A DNA stretch of 64,000 bases from Glandiceps talaboti (Eukaryota; Hemichordata; Enteropneusta; Spengelidae): the NCBI RefSeq assembly GCF_964340395.1, contig NC_135564.1:23188387-23252386 (forward strand). Direction: 5' to 3'. Position 1 is the first letter of the stretch, and the number at the start of each line of letters is the position of its first letter. The notes under the pieces are model-generated. The model had not been told where the DNA came from. It saw nothing but the letters and a program-made list of their open reading frames with translations, and did no database searches. Position numbers and translations under genes: made by a program. Positions 36,331 through 46,346 of this stretch are shown in pieces.

Positions 36331-37240
36331 AGTCCCCGCTGGACAAAGTCTGTGACAGGGACTTATGGATTGGGTGCATGCGTCCGTGCGTGAGTCCGTC
36401 CGTCCGTCCGTCCAGAGCTGTTTCTTGGAGATGCCTGGACCGATTTTTTTCAAACTTGGTACAGGGGCAACATACAATGGCATACATATGCACATCAATT
36501 TGTTTCATGATACGATCCAATATGGCCACCTAGCAGCCATTTTGTTTGCAAATTTTCCCTGTCCAAAGCCATAACTCAGACATGCTTGAACAGCTCTCAT
36601 TCAAAGTTGGTATTAGGACAGTGTTCTATGACATACATGTGCATATTCATTGTTGTCATGGTACAATCCAATATGGCCGCCTGGCAGCCATTTTGTTTGC
36701 GAATTTTCCATGTCCAAAGCCATAACTCAGACATGCTTGAACAGATCTCATTCAAAGTTGGTATTAGGACAGTATATGGCTGCCTAGCATTATTATTATG
36801 ATTTCTCAGATTCAACAAGTCATTGAGAATGACATAGTCCCCGCTATGATTGGGTGTTAACGAACTGGCAGTTTATGTTGCCATTTTCTTGATATCACTA
36901 CTGTGATCACGCAACAACACTTGTGAACCTAAATCAAACAGACTTAGATATGTTGTGTCTGCTCGTTGGACATGGAACATGCCTACTCATGTTGTGTCTC
37001 CTCGTTGGACATCTGACATGCCTACTCTTCAAGATGACATGATGGAATAAACCATTCAACAATAAAGTATGGGTCGGGTACAGGGGGGGGGGGGGATGGT
37101 TCAACCTGTTCAAGCATGTCTGAGTTATGGCTTTGGACATGTAAACTGCGCCAACAAAATCGCTGCCAGGCAGCCATATCGGATTGTATCATGACAAAAA
37201 TGGATATGCACATGTATGTCATAGATCTTTCCAAAATCTT
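36331..37240. repeat. Repeat family R5 (AGTCCCC-ended), composite
   Basis: The left end AGTCCCCGCTGGACAAAGTC is followed by a (CCGT)n stretch, ACCGATTTTTTTCAAACTTG and ~150-bp tandem units (CCAATATGGCC.CC and CATAACTCAGACATGCTTGA) to about 36780. From about 36800 to 37240 the sequence is the family's other end in inverted orientation (compare 43200-43480), so two pieces meet head to head. A G12-14 tract lies near 37082. No coding capacity is seen. Confidence 0.75.
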
Positions 37241-37309
37241 CCGGTCCAGCCTGAAGATTTAGCAGTCTCGGTCCACTGGGCCGGCGTTAATGTTTGAGCC
37301 CTGCTTGAT

Positions 37310-37780
37310 GATCCCATCAGTGATATGCAAATTAGGGCTAAAATGTGTCTTTTGGGTTAAAAATTAATAATTCCAAAACTAATAAGCAGATTGGGCTGAA
37401 ATTTTATAGGAGCATTCTTAGGGGTATTATAGAAGGGTAGACAAGGGAATAAAGATTCCGAAAATGTATGCAAATATGCCCAGCAACAAGACCACCCCCA
37501 TAGAACAGCCAAATGAGGGTGTATTTCATTAAAATAATGACAGCGAGTAGTAGGCAAGTAAAACAACATTCTAAAAATGTATGCTAATATACCTAGCAAC
37601 AAGACCATGCCCATAGCAATAGCCAAATAGTGGTGTATATTTCAAAGGTAACAAAAGGCATGGGTAGGTATGTGAATAAAAATTTCGAATATGTAAGCAA
37701 ATATGCCGGGCAACAAGACCATGCCCATAGCAACAGTCAAATACAGTTGTGCTACAATGGCATTGGCGCTATTTTTTAAC
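37310..37780 (+). repeat. Repeat family R3 copy abutting ACP6 exon 3
   Basis: It begins in the family interior (GTGATATGCAAATTAGGGCT), passes through three ~115-bp subunits with GCAACAAGACCA.GCCCATAG and ends ACAGTTGTGCTACAATGGCA followed by poly-T. The right end lies about 50 bp upstream of the exon 3 acceptor. Confidence 0.8.
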
Positions 37781-37828
37781 TCAATTTATGACACAAGCTT
37801 GTTTATTTTTTGTGTGTTCTCTTTATAG

Positions 37829-37959
37829 GGTGGCTCATTTGTTGGTCAGCTGACAACTGTTGGAAAAGAACAAATGCATGAACTTGGCAAAATGTACAAG
37901 ACCGTCTATGTTGATGAACTAAAGTATTTGAATCCATCCTTCAGTCCAGATCATATTTA
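37829..37959 (+). CDS. ACP6: ACP6-like phosphatase, exon 3
   Basis: A 131-bp exon follows TTCTCTTTATAG and reads GGSFVGQLTTVGKEQMHELG, then KMYKTVYVDELKYLNPSF and SPDHI, ending on TA of a split Tyr codon. The unspliced frame hits TAG exactly at the donor (ATTTA|GTAAGT). Splicing to exon 4 converts it to TAC (Tyr), so this is not a truncation. G-x-L-T-x-V-G-x-x-Q-M-x-x-L-G is the family's conserved segment after the catalytic motif, matching GQLTKVGMQQMFALG-type sequence in mammalian ACP6. The phase 2 donor is consensus. Confidence 0.9.
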
Positions 37960-38189
37960 GTAAGTACAATTTGTTGTTGCTTCTGTTGTTGCCAGTTCTC
38001 TCAGAATATCAACAAATAAAAGGATGATATTGGGGTAAAGATATTGTCTGGAGAGTAATACTTAAGATGTAGTTGTAGAAATATGAGGGGGAGGGAGGTC
38101 AAAGTAAAAAATGGGGGGAGGGGGGGGGGTCAAAGTGAAACAGGAAAGGTGGCAAGAAAGTGATTGGGCATTAAATAATCATGGTCAAG

Positions 38190-40330
38190 TCGATGCTGTT
38201 TATACCACAGTCTGGGTTACGAATACTAGGCCTATTTGTAGCACAGTCTGGGTTATGAATACCAGACCTATTTGTACCACAGTCTGGGTAAGTAGACCTA
38301 TTTGTACCACAGTCTTGGTAAGTAGACCTATTTGTACCACAGTCTGGGTAAGTAGAACTATTTGTACCACAGTCTGGGTTATGAATACTAGACCTATTTG
38401 TACCACAGTCTGGGTTATGAATACTAGACCTATTTGTACCACAGTCTGGGTTATGAATACTAGACCTATTTGTACCACAGTCTTGGTAAGTAGACTTATT
38501 TGTACCATAGTCTTGGTAAGTAGACCTATTTGTACCACAGACTGGGTTATGAATACTAGACCTATTTGTACCACAGTCTTGGTAAGTAGACTTATTTGTA
38601 CCATAGTCTGGGTAAGTAGACCTATTTGTACCACAGTCTGGGTTATGAATACTTGACCTATTTGTACCACAGTCTGGGTAAGTAGACCTATTTGTACCAC
38701 AGTCTGGGTTATGAATACCAGACCTATTTGTACCACAGTCTGGGTAAGTAGACCTATTTGTACCACAGTCTGGGTTATGAATACCAGACCTATTTGTACC
38801 ACAGTCTGGGTAAGTAGACCTATTTGTACCACAGTCTTGGTAAGTAGACCTATTTGTACCACAGTCTGGGTAAGTAGACCTATTTGTACCACAGTCTGGG
38901 TTATGAATACTTGACCTATTTGTACCACAGTCTTGGTAAGTAGACCTATTTGTACCACAGTCTGGGTAAGTAGACCTATTTGTACCACAGTCTTGGTAAG
39001 TAGACCTATTTGTACCACAGTCTGGGTTATGAATACTAGACCTATTTGTACCACAGTCTGGGTAAGTAGACCTATTTGTACCACAGTCTGGGTAAGTAGA
39101 CCTATTTGTACCACAGTCTGGGTAAGTAGACCTATTTGTACCACAGTCTGGGTTATGAATACTAGACCTATTTGTACCACAATCTGGGTAAGTAGACCTA
39201 TTTGTACCACAGTCTGGGTTATGAATACCAGACCTATTTGTACCACAGTCTGGGTAAGTAGACCTATTTGTACCACAGTCTTGGTAAGTAGACCTATTTG
39301 TACCACAGTCTGGGTTATGAATACTAGACCTATTTGTACCACAGTCTGGGTAAGTAGACCTATTTGTACCACAGTCTGGGTAAGTAGACCTATTTGTACC
39401 ACAGTCTGGGTAAGTAGACTTATTTGTACCACAGTCTGGGTTATGAATACTAGACCTATTTGTACCACAATCTGGGTAAGTAGACCTATTTGTACCACAG
39501 TCTTGGTAAGTAGACCTATTTGTACCACAGTCTGGGTTATGAATACTAGACCTATTTGTACCACAGTCTTGGTAAGTAGACCTATTTGTACCACAGTCTG
39601 GGTAAGTAGACCTATTTGTACCACAGTCTGGGTAAGTAGAGCTATTTGTACCACAGTCTAGGTAAGTAGACCTATTTGTACCGCAGTCTGGGTTATGAAT
39701 ACTAGACCTATTTGTACCACAGTCTGGGTATAAGTAGACCTATTTGTACCACAGTCTGGGTTATGAATACTAGACCTATTTGTACCACAGTCTGGATAAG
39801 TAGACCTATTTGTACCACAGTCTGGGTAAGTAGACCTATTTGTACCACAGTCTGGGTTATGAATACTAGACCTATTTGTACCACAGTCTGGGTAAGTAGA
39901 CCTATTTGTACCACAGTCTTGGTAAGTAGACCTATTTGTACCACAGTCTGGGTTATGAATACTAGACCTATTTGTACCACAGTCTGGGTAAGTAGACCTA
40001 TTTGTACCACAGTCTGGGTTATGAATACTAGACCTATTTGTACCACAGTCTGGGTAAGTAGACCTATTTGTACCACAGTCTTGGTAAGTAGACCTATTTG
40101 TACCACAGTCTGGGTTATGAATACTAGACCTATTTGTACCACAGTCTGGGTTATGAATACTATACCTATTTGTACCACAGTCTGGGTTATGAATACCAGA
40201 CCTATTTGTACCACAGTCTGGGTAAGTAGACCTATTTGTACCACAGTCTGGGTAAGTAGACCTATTTGTACCACAGTCTGGGTTATGAATACTAGACCTA
40301 TTTGTACCACAGTCTGGGTTATGAGTCCTT
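38190..40330 (+). repeat. 30/36-bp minisatellite in ACP6 intron 3
   Basis: About 65 tandem units come in two lengths. Short units (30 bp) read GTCTGGGTAAGTAGACC + TATTTGTACCACA. Long units (36 bp) replace GGTAAGTAG with GGTTATGAATACTAG. Reading through the array gives roughly 40 short and 27 long units in irregular order, with minor TTGG/CTGG, CTAG/CCAG and GACC/GACT variants. Both lengths are multiples of three and contain few stops, so long artefactual frames exist on both strands (484 codons on the minus strand). The array starts about 230 bp downstream of the exon 3 donor. Confidence 0.97.
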
Positions 40331-40605
40331 TGATGCCAAAACGAGTCTCCAGCATTTCAAATAGAATGGTATGATAAATATGGTATCAAATCCAAAAGAG
40401 CGAAAATTACTTCTGAATATTGATCTGTCGAAAGCATGATGTCATTCTGCACTTTTAACAAAGCTGTTTCTGTGCTATGGAATTTTCAATAGGCTGATTG
40501 AAATTTGCAATACAACTGAGAGCTCGATAAATGGTTATCGTATTGTTGAAAATACAATCTTCTCAATGACTTTACTGAGGAATGACAGATTTGATACCGG
40601 GCAAA
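40331..40605 (-). mobile_element. CR1/L2-like LINE RT fragment
   Basis: The minus-strand translation contains PVSNLSFLSKVIEKIVFSTI, matching the RT block 0/1 PVSNLPFLSKVLEKIV of the LINE at 11229-14834, followed by damaged sequence equivalent to the LDLSAAFDTI region. It abuts the minisatellite end at 40325-40335. Confidence 0.75.
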
Positions 40606-41067
40606 ACGTCTGGGCAGATTGGTCTGAAATTTGGCGGGAACGTTCTTTAAGGGATGTAAAGTAAGATTTGTTCATGCCATGATAATGCTATAAAAATATG
40701 CAAATTAGGGCTAAAAATGTGGGTTTTTTTAGTCAAAAGTCTATAATTCCAAAAGTACTTTGTTAATTTGGCTGAAGTTTCACAGGGATGTTTCTGATGA
40801 TGCACGGATCAAGTGATATCAATTACAAGATGATCCCTTCAGCAATACGCAAAAAATCCCTGTGATTAATGGTGTGAAACAGGGCTTCGACTCGGCCCAC
40901 AAATGAAAGGTTCTTCAACTTCTATTGTATTGATGCAATAAAACCATTAAATCTTTTATAATACCCCTAAGAATGCTCCTATACTTCACATGTCAATGCC
41001 AATGGCATGAAAATTACCCTCAGTTTGAGGTTGCTTGGAAACACTGCTTTTACTATTAGCACTGCTT
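40606..41067 (+). repeat. Repeat family R3 interior fragment
   Basis: It contains CTGGGCAGATTGGTCTGAAATT, TATGCAAATTAGGGCTAAAA and AATTCCAAAAGTACTT, all typical of the R3 5' half, and then unclassified sequence to 41067. Confidence 0.65.
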
Positions 41068-41793
41068 AATTAGTCCCCGGCCGCCGGACGAAGTCCGGGA
41101 CGGGGACTTATGGATTGGGTTCCGTCTGTCCGTGCGTCCGTGTGTCCGTCCGTCTGTCCGTCTGTCCGTCCGTCCGTCTGCAGCCGTTTCTTGGAGATGT
41201 CTGGACCGATTTTTTTTCAAACTTGGTACAGGGGCAACATACAAAGGCATACATATGCGCGTCAATTTGTTTCATGATACGATCCAATGTGGCCGCCGAG
41301 CAGCCATTTTGTTTGTGAATTTTCCATGTCCAAAGCCATAACTCAGACATGCTTGAACAGATCTCATTCAAAGTTGGTATTAGGACAGTGTTCTATGACA
41401 TACATGTGCATTTTCATTGTTATTGTGATACAATCCAATATGGCCGCCTGGCAGCCATTTTGTTTGCAATTTTTCTATGTCCAAAGCCATAACTCAGACA
41501 TGCTTGAACAGATCTCATTCAAAGTTGGTATTAGGACAGTGTTCTATGACATACATGTGCATATTCATTGTTATTGTGATACCGTCCAATATGGCCGCCT
41601 GGCAGCCATTTTGTTTGTGAATTTTCCATGTCCAAAGCCATAACTCAGACATGCTTGAAAAGATCTTATTCAAAGTTGGTATTAGGACAGTGTTCTATGA
41701 CATACATGTGCATATTCATTGTCGTTGTGATAAGATCCAATATGGCTGCCTGGTAGCCAATTTGTTTGTGAATTTTCCATGTCCAAAGCCATA

Positions 41794-43186
41794 AGGGGCG
41801 ACATCAAAATCAAAAGCATCGTAATTACGCATCGTAACGAGTAAAGACGAGTAGCTACTAGTAGTTATGATGTACTACGGTGAATATTGATAAGTCTCCA
41901 CGCATATTCATTTACTTTAGGTTGTAGACAATAAAAAGTAAACACCTATTGTCCGTTATTCATGAGCCCAAACTACGACCATTTACGCGTAGTCGATAGT
42001 CTTCATCGTGAAAAAAATAACGAAACAGAAAGATTTTCTTTCCTGTGCAAATCAGTTTCACGCTTACTTTTTTCAATGTTATTCATTCAATGCCTTCTAT
42101 CATGGCATTCGTACAGTCGGCTAGTCAACTAAGTGTTTCAGATATATTCAGATGTTTACCTAATATGTCTTGCCTAAAAATACCTTGAAGAAGAATTTTT
42201 ATTCGAAACGTCGGATTTTACATCTATTTATTCGGACTGCCTCACAAGTTCCTTATGCACTTCTCGGCTAGTCAACAAACATGTCGACCATTTTCGTCTG
42301 GCTGGTGAACGGTGCATTGATCGTGTTAGATTCGAGTCGCAGGATTCGTCAGTCGAATTCGAACATTGTCCACAAAAACATTAAAAACTAAAGCTTGTCT
42401 CACATTAATATATCGTTTGATTTGATTGATTTAGAAGTCACCCAAAAACGTTTTGTTTCTTCAAAATTAAAAGTCAAAACTGCACTTCCGCAACCCGGAA
42501 ATTCAACAGTATTTCTTGGCCCTACCATGGCCGCCAAGCGTGAGCTTGTAAGTTGTACTGTTAGTTTGTCGACCGTGCAAAAAACAAAAAGAAAGTCTAA
42601 CCGCGATTGATGCTTTGAGAGTCACACAATTGTACGATAATCTTACTCAAAGATTTACTGTTAACGTCCATGCGTCCATCACAATAAATTTCGAATACAT
42701 ACCGTCATGTTCGAGAAAAGATTTACTGAATATTGAAACTTTGATTTCGTGCGTATCTTATTGTTTTTTTTTAATGAATATCGCCCTCATAAAACTTGCA
42801 TATGAACTTGCACTCATAAAAACATGTACAGTACTAGTTTCATCAGCACATTACTGGCTGGAGTACGTGGTTTTCTTTGACGATCGAAAATTATGACAAA
42901 CTACGATCAACTACGATAGAAGACGATGTCATCATTGGAAACACGGAAAGTGAGAATCACTATCTTTTGTGTGTTGGCGATAAAAAATTACGCGTATCTA
43001 CGCTCAAAGACGACGTCTTTACGGGGAAACAAAGAAAAGTGAACTGATTATCTATTGTCAGTTATTCATGAACTTGAACACCTCATTATCTCCTGTTTCA
43101 CGTAGTACATCGTAACTACTAGTAGCTACTCGTCTTTACTCGTTACGAAGCGTAATTACGATGCTTTTGATTTCGATGTCGTCCCT
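41794..43186 (+). mobile_element. 1.39-kb TIR element with 86-bp inverted repeats
   Basis: Left arm 41794-41879 and right arm 43101-43186 are inverted repeats of 86 bp with 4 mismatches by eye, beginning AGGGRCGACATC. The element sits inside repeat R5. Comparison with uninterrupted units (GCCATAACTCAGACATG) shows that a TA is present on both sides, consistent with TA target duplication as in Tc1/mariner-type transposons. No transposase ORF is visible, so it is non-autonomous. A promoter-like segment lies inside (see 42480-42547). Confidence 0.85.
42480..42547 (+). promoter_or_regulatory. Promoter/first-exon-like segment inside TIR element
   Basis: Opposed ETS-type sites ACTTCCG (42484-42490) and CCGGAAAT (42495-42502) are followed 25 bp later by CTACCATGGCCGCC, an excellent Kozak context. 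The ATG opens MAAKREL and then meets a consensus donor CTT|GTAAGT at 42548. This is what a captured housekeeping-type promoter and first exon would look like, but no downstream exon was identified. Confidence 0.3.
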
Positions 43187-43544
43187 AACTCAGACATGCT
43201 TGAACAGATCTCATTCAATGTTGATATTAGGACAGTGTTCTATGACATACATGTGCATATTCATTTTCATTGTGATATGATCCCCATACCCGACCAATCC
43301 TTTATTGTTGTAGGCATGTTCCATGTCCAACAAGCAGACACAACATATCTAAGTCTGTTTGATTTAGGTTCACAAGTGTTGTTGCGTGATCAGAGTAGTG
43401 GTAATTCCTTAAAACCCAATCATAGTGGGGACTATGTCATTCTCAATGACTTGTTAAATTATAGAGAGCGTCTATGATTAAAACATGAAGTTCATTCATA
43501 TGCTACAAAGAGTCTTTTTTTGTTGTTAAAAAGTGTGATTTTAT

Positions 43545-44360
43545 GTAAAAAAAACTTAATCTCAAAAACGACTGGGCAGATCAGTCTGAAATTGGGTGGG
43601 AACATTTTCAGGCGTATTTAGATTAAGAAATCTACCAGCCTTGATAATCCCATCAGTGATATGCAAATTAGGTATAAAAATGTGAATTTTTTGACAAAAA
43701 CTTATATATCAAAAAGTATTCGGGTCAATGAGACTGAAACTTAATGAGATGTTTCGGAAAGTGTTATTCTGCAGATTTTCTTTAACACAGTTTGTCAAAA
43801 TTGGCCCTAGCAACCATGACCCCCCTTAGTAACAACCAAACAACAGTATATTTTGGTCATATAACATCATCATCTGGTAGGCAAGTGAGTAAACTTTCAA
43901 AAATTATATGCAAATTTCCCTAGCAACCATGAACACACCCATAGCAACAGCCAGACGGTAATAGCAACACAGGTACTTAGACAAATGGACAAACATTCAA
44001 AAAGTGTATGCAAATATGCCTAGCAGCAAGACCATGCCCACAGCAACAGCCAAATGATCACCTATATTGCAAAGATAAGTGGAGATTAATAGACAAATGA
44101 ATACATATTCCTAAAATCAACAAGACCACGCCCATAGTAACTGCTAAATGATCATGTATATTGCAAAGATAACAAAAAATGTATGCAAAATATGCAACAA
44201 GATCATTTTCATAGCAACAGTGTATATTGCAAAGATAATGACGAGTTGGATAGGCAACTGGATAGTCATTCAGCAAGTGAACATCTATAAAGTGATTGTA
44301 AGTATTTCAAATAAATATATACAGTTGTGCTACAACGCCATTGGCACTATTTTTAACATT
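43545..44360 (+). repeat. Repeat family R3 copy abutting ACP6 exon 4
   Basis: It starts in the family 5' half (CTCAAAAACGACTGGGCAGA), passes through several ~115-bp subunits (GCAAC.AGACCA.GCCCA.AG, ATTGCAAAGATAA) and ends ACAGTTGTGCTACAACGCCA about 75 bp before the exon 4 acceptor. Confidence 0.8.
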
Positions 44361-44435
44361 GAGTTCCTCAAAACCTGGATTTTAGCTGCAGAATTATTTA
44401 TTAGATTTGATCTGTCTTTCATTGAACTATTTCAG

Positions 44436-44521
44436 CATCAGAAGTACAAATATGATGAGGAGTTTAGAATCAGCAGCTTGCTTTTTAGCTGGTATGTTTG
44501 GAGAAGATATGAAGAAACATG
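44436..44521 (+). CDS. ACP6: ACP6-like phosphatase, exon 4
   Basis: An 86-bp exon follows the acceptor GAACTATTTCAG. Its first base completes the split Tyr codon from exon 3. The frame then reads IRSTNMMRSLESAACFLAGM followed by FGEDMKKH and one base of a Gly codon before CATG|GTGAGA (phase 1 donor). I-R-S-T-N-x-x-R-x-L-E-S-x-x-C-x-L-A-G is strongly conserved in ACP6 ([20 protein letters not shown] in mammals), and its Arg belongs to the phosphate-binding pocket in histidine acid phosphatases. In another frame the same bases are open (HQKYKYDEEFRI), which should be ignored. The remaining exons, including the HD proton-donor motif, are not in view. Confidence 0.9.
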
Positions 44522-44552
44522 GTGAGAAATATATATTTTAATAGCTCGCGCA

Positions 44553-44571
44553 GCGGCAGCAAAGCTGCCGC
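44553..44571 (+). other. GC-rich perfect 8-bp hairpin after exon 4
   Basis: GCGGCAGC-AAA-GCTGCCGC is a perfect stem with a 3-nt loop, 31 bp downstream of the exon 4 donor, within a short CpG-rich patch (44543-44700) in otherwise AT-rich intron. Confidence 0.8.
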
Positions 44572-45532
44572 GTAGCGGCTCAGTGACTGGTATGCCCGTC
44601 GTGTATACTATGTGAAAAAAATTGGTGGTTCTCCCAGGGATGCATTGCAGCGCGCAGTGACTACGCATGCGCCTTCCATATACTACGTGCATTCTCCAAG
44701 CGCTACCGTGCGTATCATCGTATAGCATAGGTGACATGACATCACCATGCATTGCAATATTAGTTTTTAACAGTAGGCCTGTTGGCACGATTATCGTAAC
44801 ATTGTAACGAGTATCGAGGCATCACTGTACCTCAAGGAGAAATTGTTACACTATTTGGAAGTTTGATGCACGGCGGTACGCGATACGGACCACTGATGAA
44901 ATAGCGCAGTTTAATTTCCGGGTTGTGGAAGTGTGGTTTTGACATTTATATTGTCAATAATTTATTTTTTTACATGTTCTAAAAGAATAACTACTTTCCT
45001 ATGATGGTTTTTGAACCAACAACAGCATAGAATGTTGACTTTCTTTACTTCTCGTCTATGTCAGAGAATTAGATGTCATTCAATAAAATAAATTTTGATG
45101 ATCAACACCCCTGGAAAATGACCCAAATCAAGTGTACGAACCCTGGCCCAGGCAGCGGGTCACAAATAAATCTACCCTGCACGAGCTTATGGGCTTTGCC
45201 TAGTTATGATATTAAATATTAATGTATGAAATATACACCTACAACCAGATGTTCATGTTGAAAATATGTAAATGTTTCTCTCCAGGTGTACATGTACAAG
45301 TTAGGATTAATTTATCACAATTCAACTATAAGGCTCAGTACACATATATGCATGTTTAGGGACCGGTCAGTTTCTCCAGCGAGGGGGGGGGGGGTAACAC
45401 CCCATCCACAATTTTCAAAACCCCCCTCCTTACTGTCAATTTCAAAAACAGGGTGACCCCCCTACAAAAATGTTGACTTCATTGTCACCGAACCATGCCT
45501 ACCCAGAATAACGAGCAGGCTGGGGTTGATGG
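44572..45532 (+). other. ACP6 intron 4 (inferred), nothing recognised
   Basis: No gene is seen. Segment 44913-44945 is the inverted copy of the ETS-site region at about 42465-42505 (GTCAAAAC..CACTTCC.CA then ACCCGGAAATT). A poly-G tract lies near 45384-45396. Confidence 0.5.
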
Positions 45533-45658
45533 CAATCTGATTAAAATCCTTGTGGGATGGCGGCGATCACTCCGAACAAAACAAACGTCACAACACGATG
45601 AATAGAGGTAAATAAGGACATCTACCCGCTTTCACCACATCGGATTTTAATCAGACTG
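45533..45658 (+). mobile_element. 126-bp MITE of the R2 TIR family
   Basis: The left end CAATCTGATTAAAATCC and the right end CGGATTTTAATCAGACTG match the termini of the 18514-20956 element, and the sub-terminal GGCGATCACT and AATAGAGGTAA are shared too. It therefore looks like an internally deleted derivative. It is bracketed by the near-identical 15-mers CTGGGGTTGATGGCA and CTGGGGGTGATGGCA, which overlap the ends by two bases on the left and three on the right. Confidence 0.75.
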
Positions 45659-45886
45659 GGGGTGATGGCAGCTAATTATCGGTCAAGGCCAATTTTGCAC
45701 TGTTTTTATGTCACTTTTGTGAGTTTTCACACAAATTTTGTATGTAGTAAGTTAGAATATTATCATTAATAATAGTAATATATACACTTCTTTGAGGCTC
45801 ATTTCATTTATTTACTTAATTCTAGCAGTGCAATTGTTCTGAGCCCACCTATCTGTTGTCAGGGCACAGATGGATTGCATATGTTT

Positions 45887-45932
45887 TAGCACAATTGAAG
45901 TGAGCTTCAGTAGTGGTATTGGCGTGGTGAAA

Positions 45933-45979
<47 letters not shown>

Positions 45980-46260
45980 ATGTATGTACGTATGTACGTA
46001 TGTACGTGTGTATGTACATATACATGCAGATGTTTGTATGTAAATGACTTAAAGTCAAAAGCCATCAGACCAATATTGGATTAGTATTTGGCACATTACT
46101 TTTGGTGTGTAGATGGAAAATTGTTAAAATGAAAATGATTACCTCCAATATGAGCATTTTGGGTCAAAAGATGTGATTCTTGGCTTGTGAGAATGATTAC
46201 TGTCTCAGCCTAAAATGAATGATTATTGTTTTATTGATGTCAATTTTTGTCATGAAATCA
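45887..46260 (+). repeat. Repeat family R3, left half
   Basis: It begins TTTTAGCACAATTGAAGTGAG, the family left end, then a (CTGT)n and (ATGT/ACGT)n microsatellite, then GACTTAAAGTCAAAAGCC and GTGTGTAGATGGAAAATTGTT. The right half is missing. Confidence 0.75.
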
Positions 46261-46346
46261 TAAAACCTTTTATGTGGTACTCACACCTATCTGTCAATGG
46301 CACAGAGATTAACCTCTGTTTGAGGTTGCTTGTAAACACTTTCTTT

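Larger units (their letters stand above)
41068..43480 (+). repeat. Repeat family R5 copy, split by a TIR element
   Basis: The left end AGTCCCCGGCCGCCGGACG (41071), a CCGT/CTGT stretch and about four ~151-bp tandem units (CCAATATGGCC landmarks near 41284, 41435, 41587 and 41738) run to 41793. After the inserted element the repeat resumes at 43187 with ACTCAGACATGCTTGAACAG and ends near 43480 with ATAGTGGGGACTATGTCATT. The two halves join seamlessly when the insert is removed. Confidence 0.85.

Noticed and set aside
38200-39654. 484-codon minus-strand frame (and overlapping plus-strand frames) in the 38-40 kb array
   Set aside because: Pure minisatellite translation. Unit lengths are multiples of three, so frames stay open without selection, and no domain or start context is present.
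41115-41341. Frames over the CCGT/CTGT-rich start of repeat R5
   Set aside because: Translations of a tetranucleotide-rich repeat shared with 36331-36580; no protein features.
44148-44525. 125-codon frame ending HQKYKYDEEFRI...YEETW over exon 4
   Set aside because: The alternative frame gives IRSTNMMRSLES, which matches the ACP6 family and splices in phase with exon 3. The longer frame is mostly R3 repeat.
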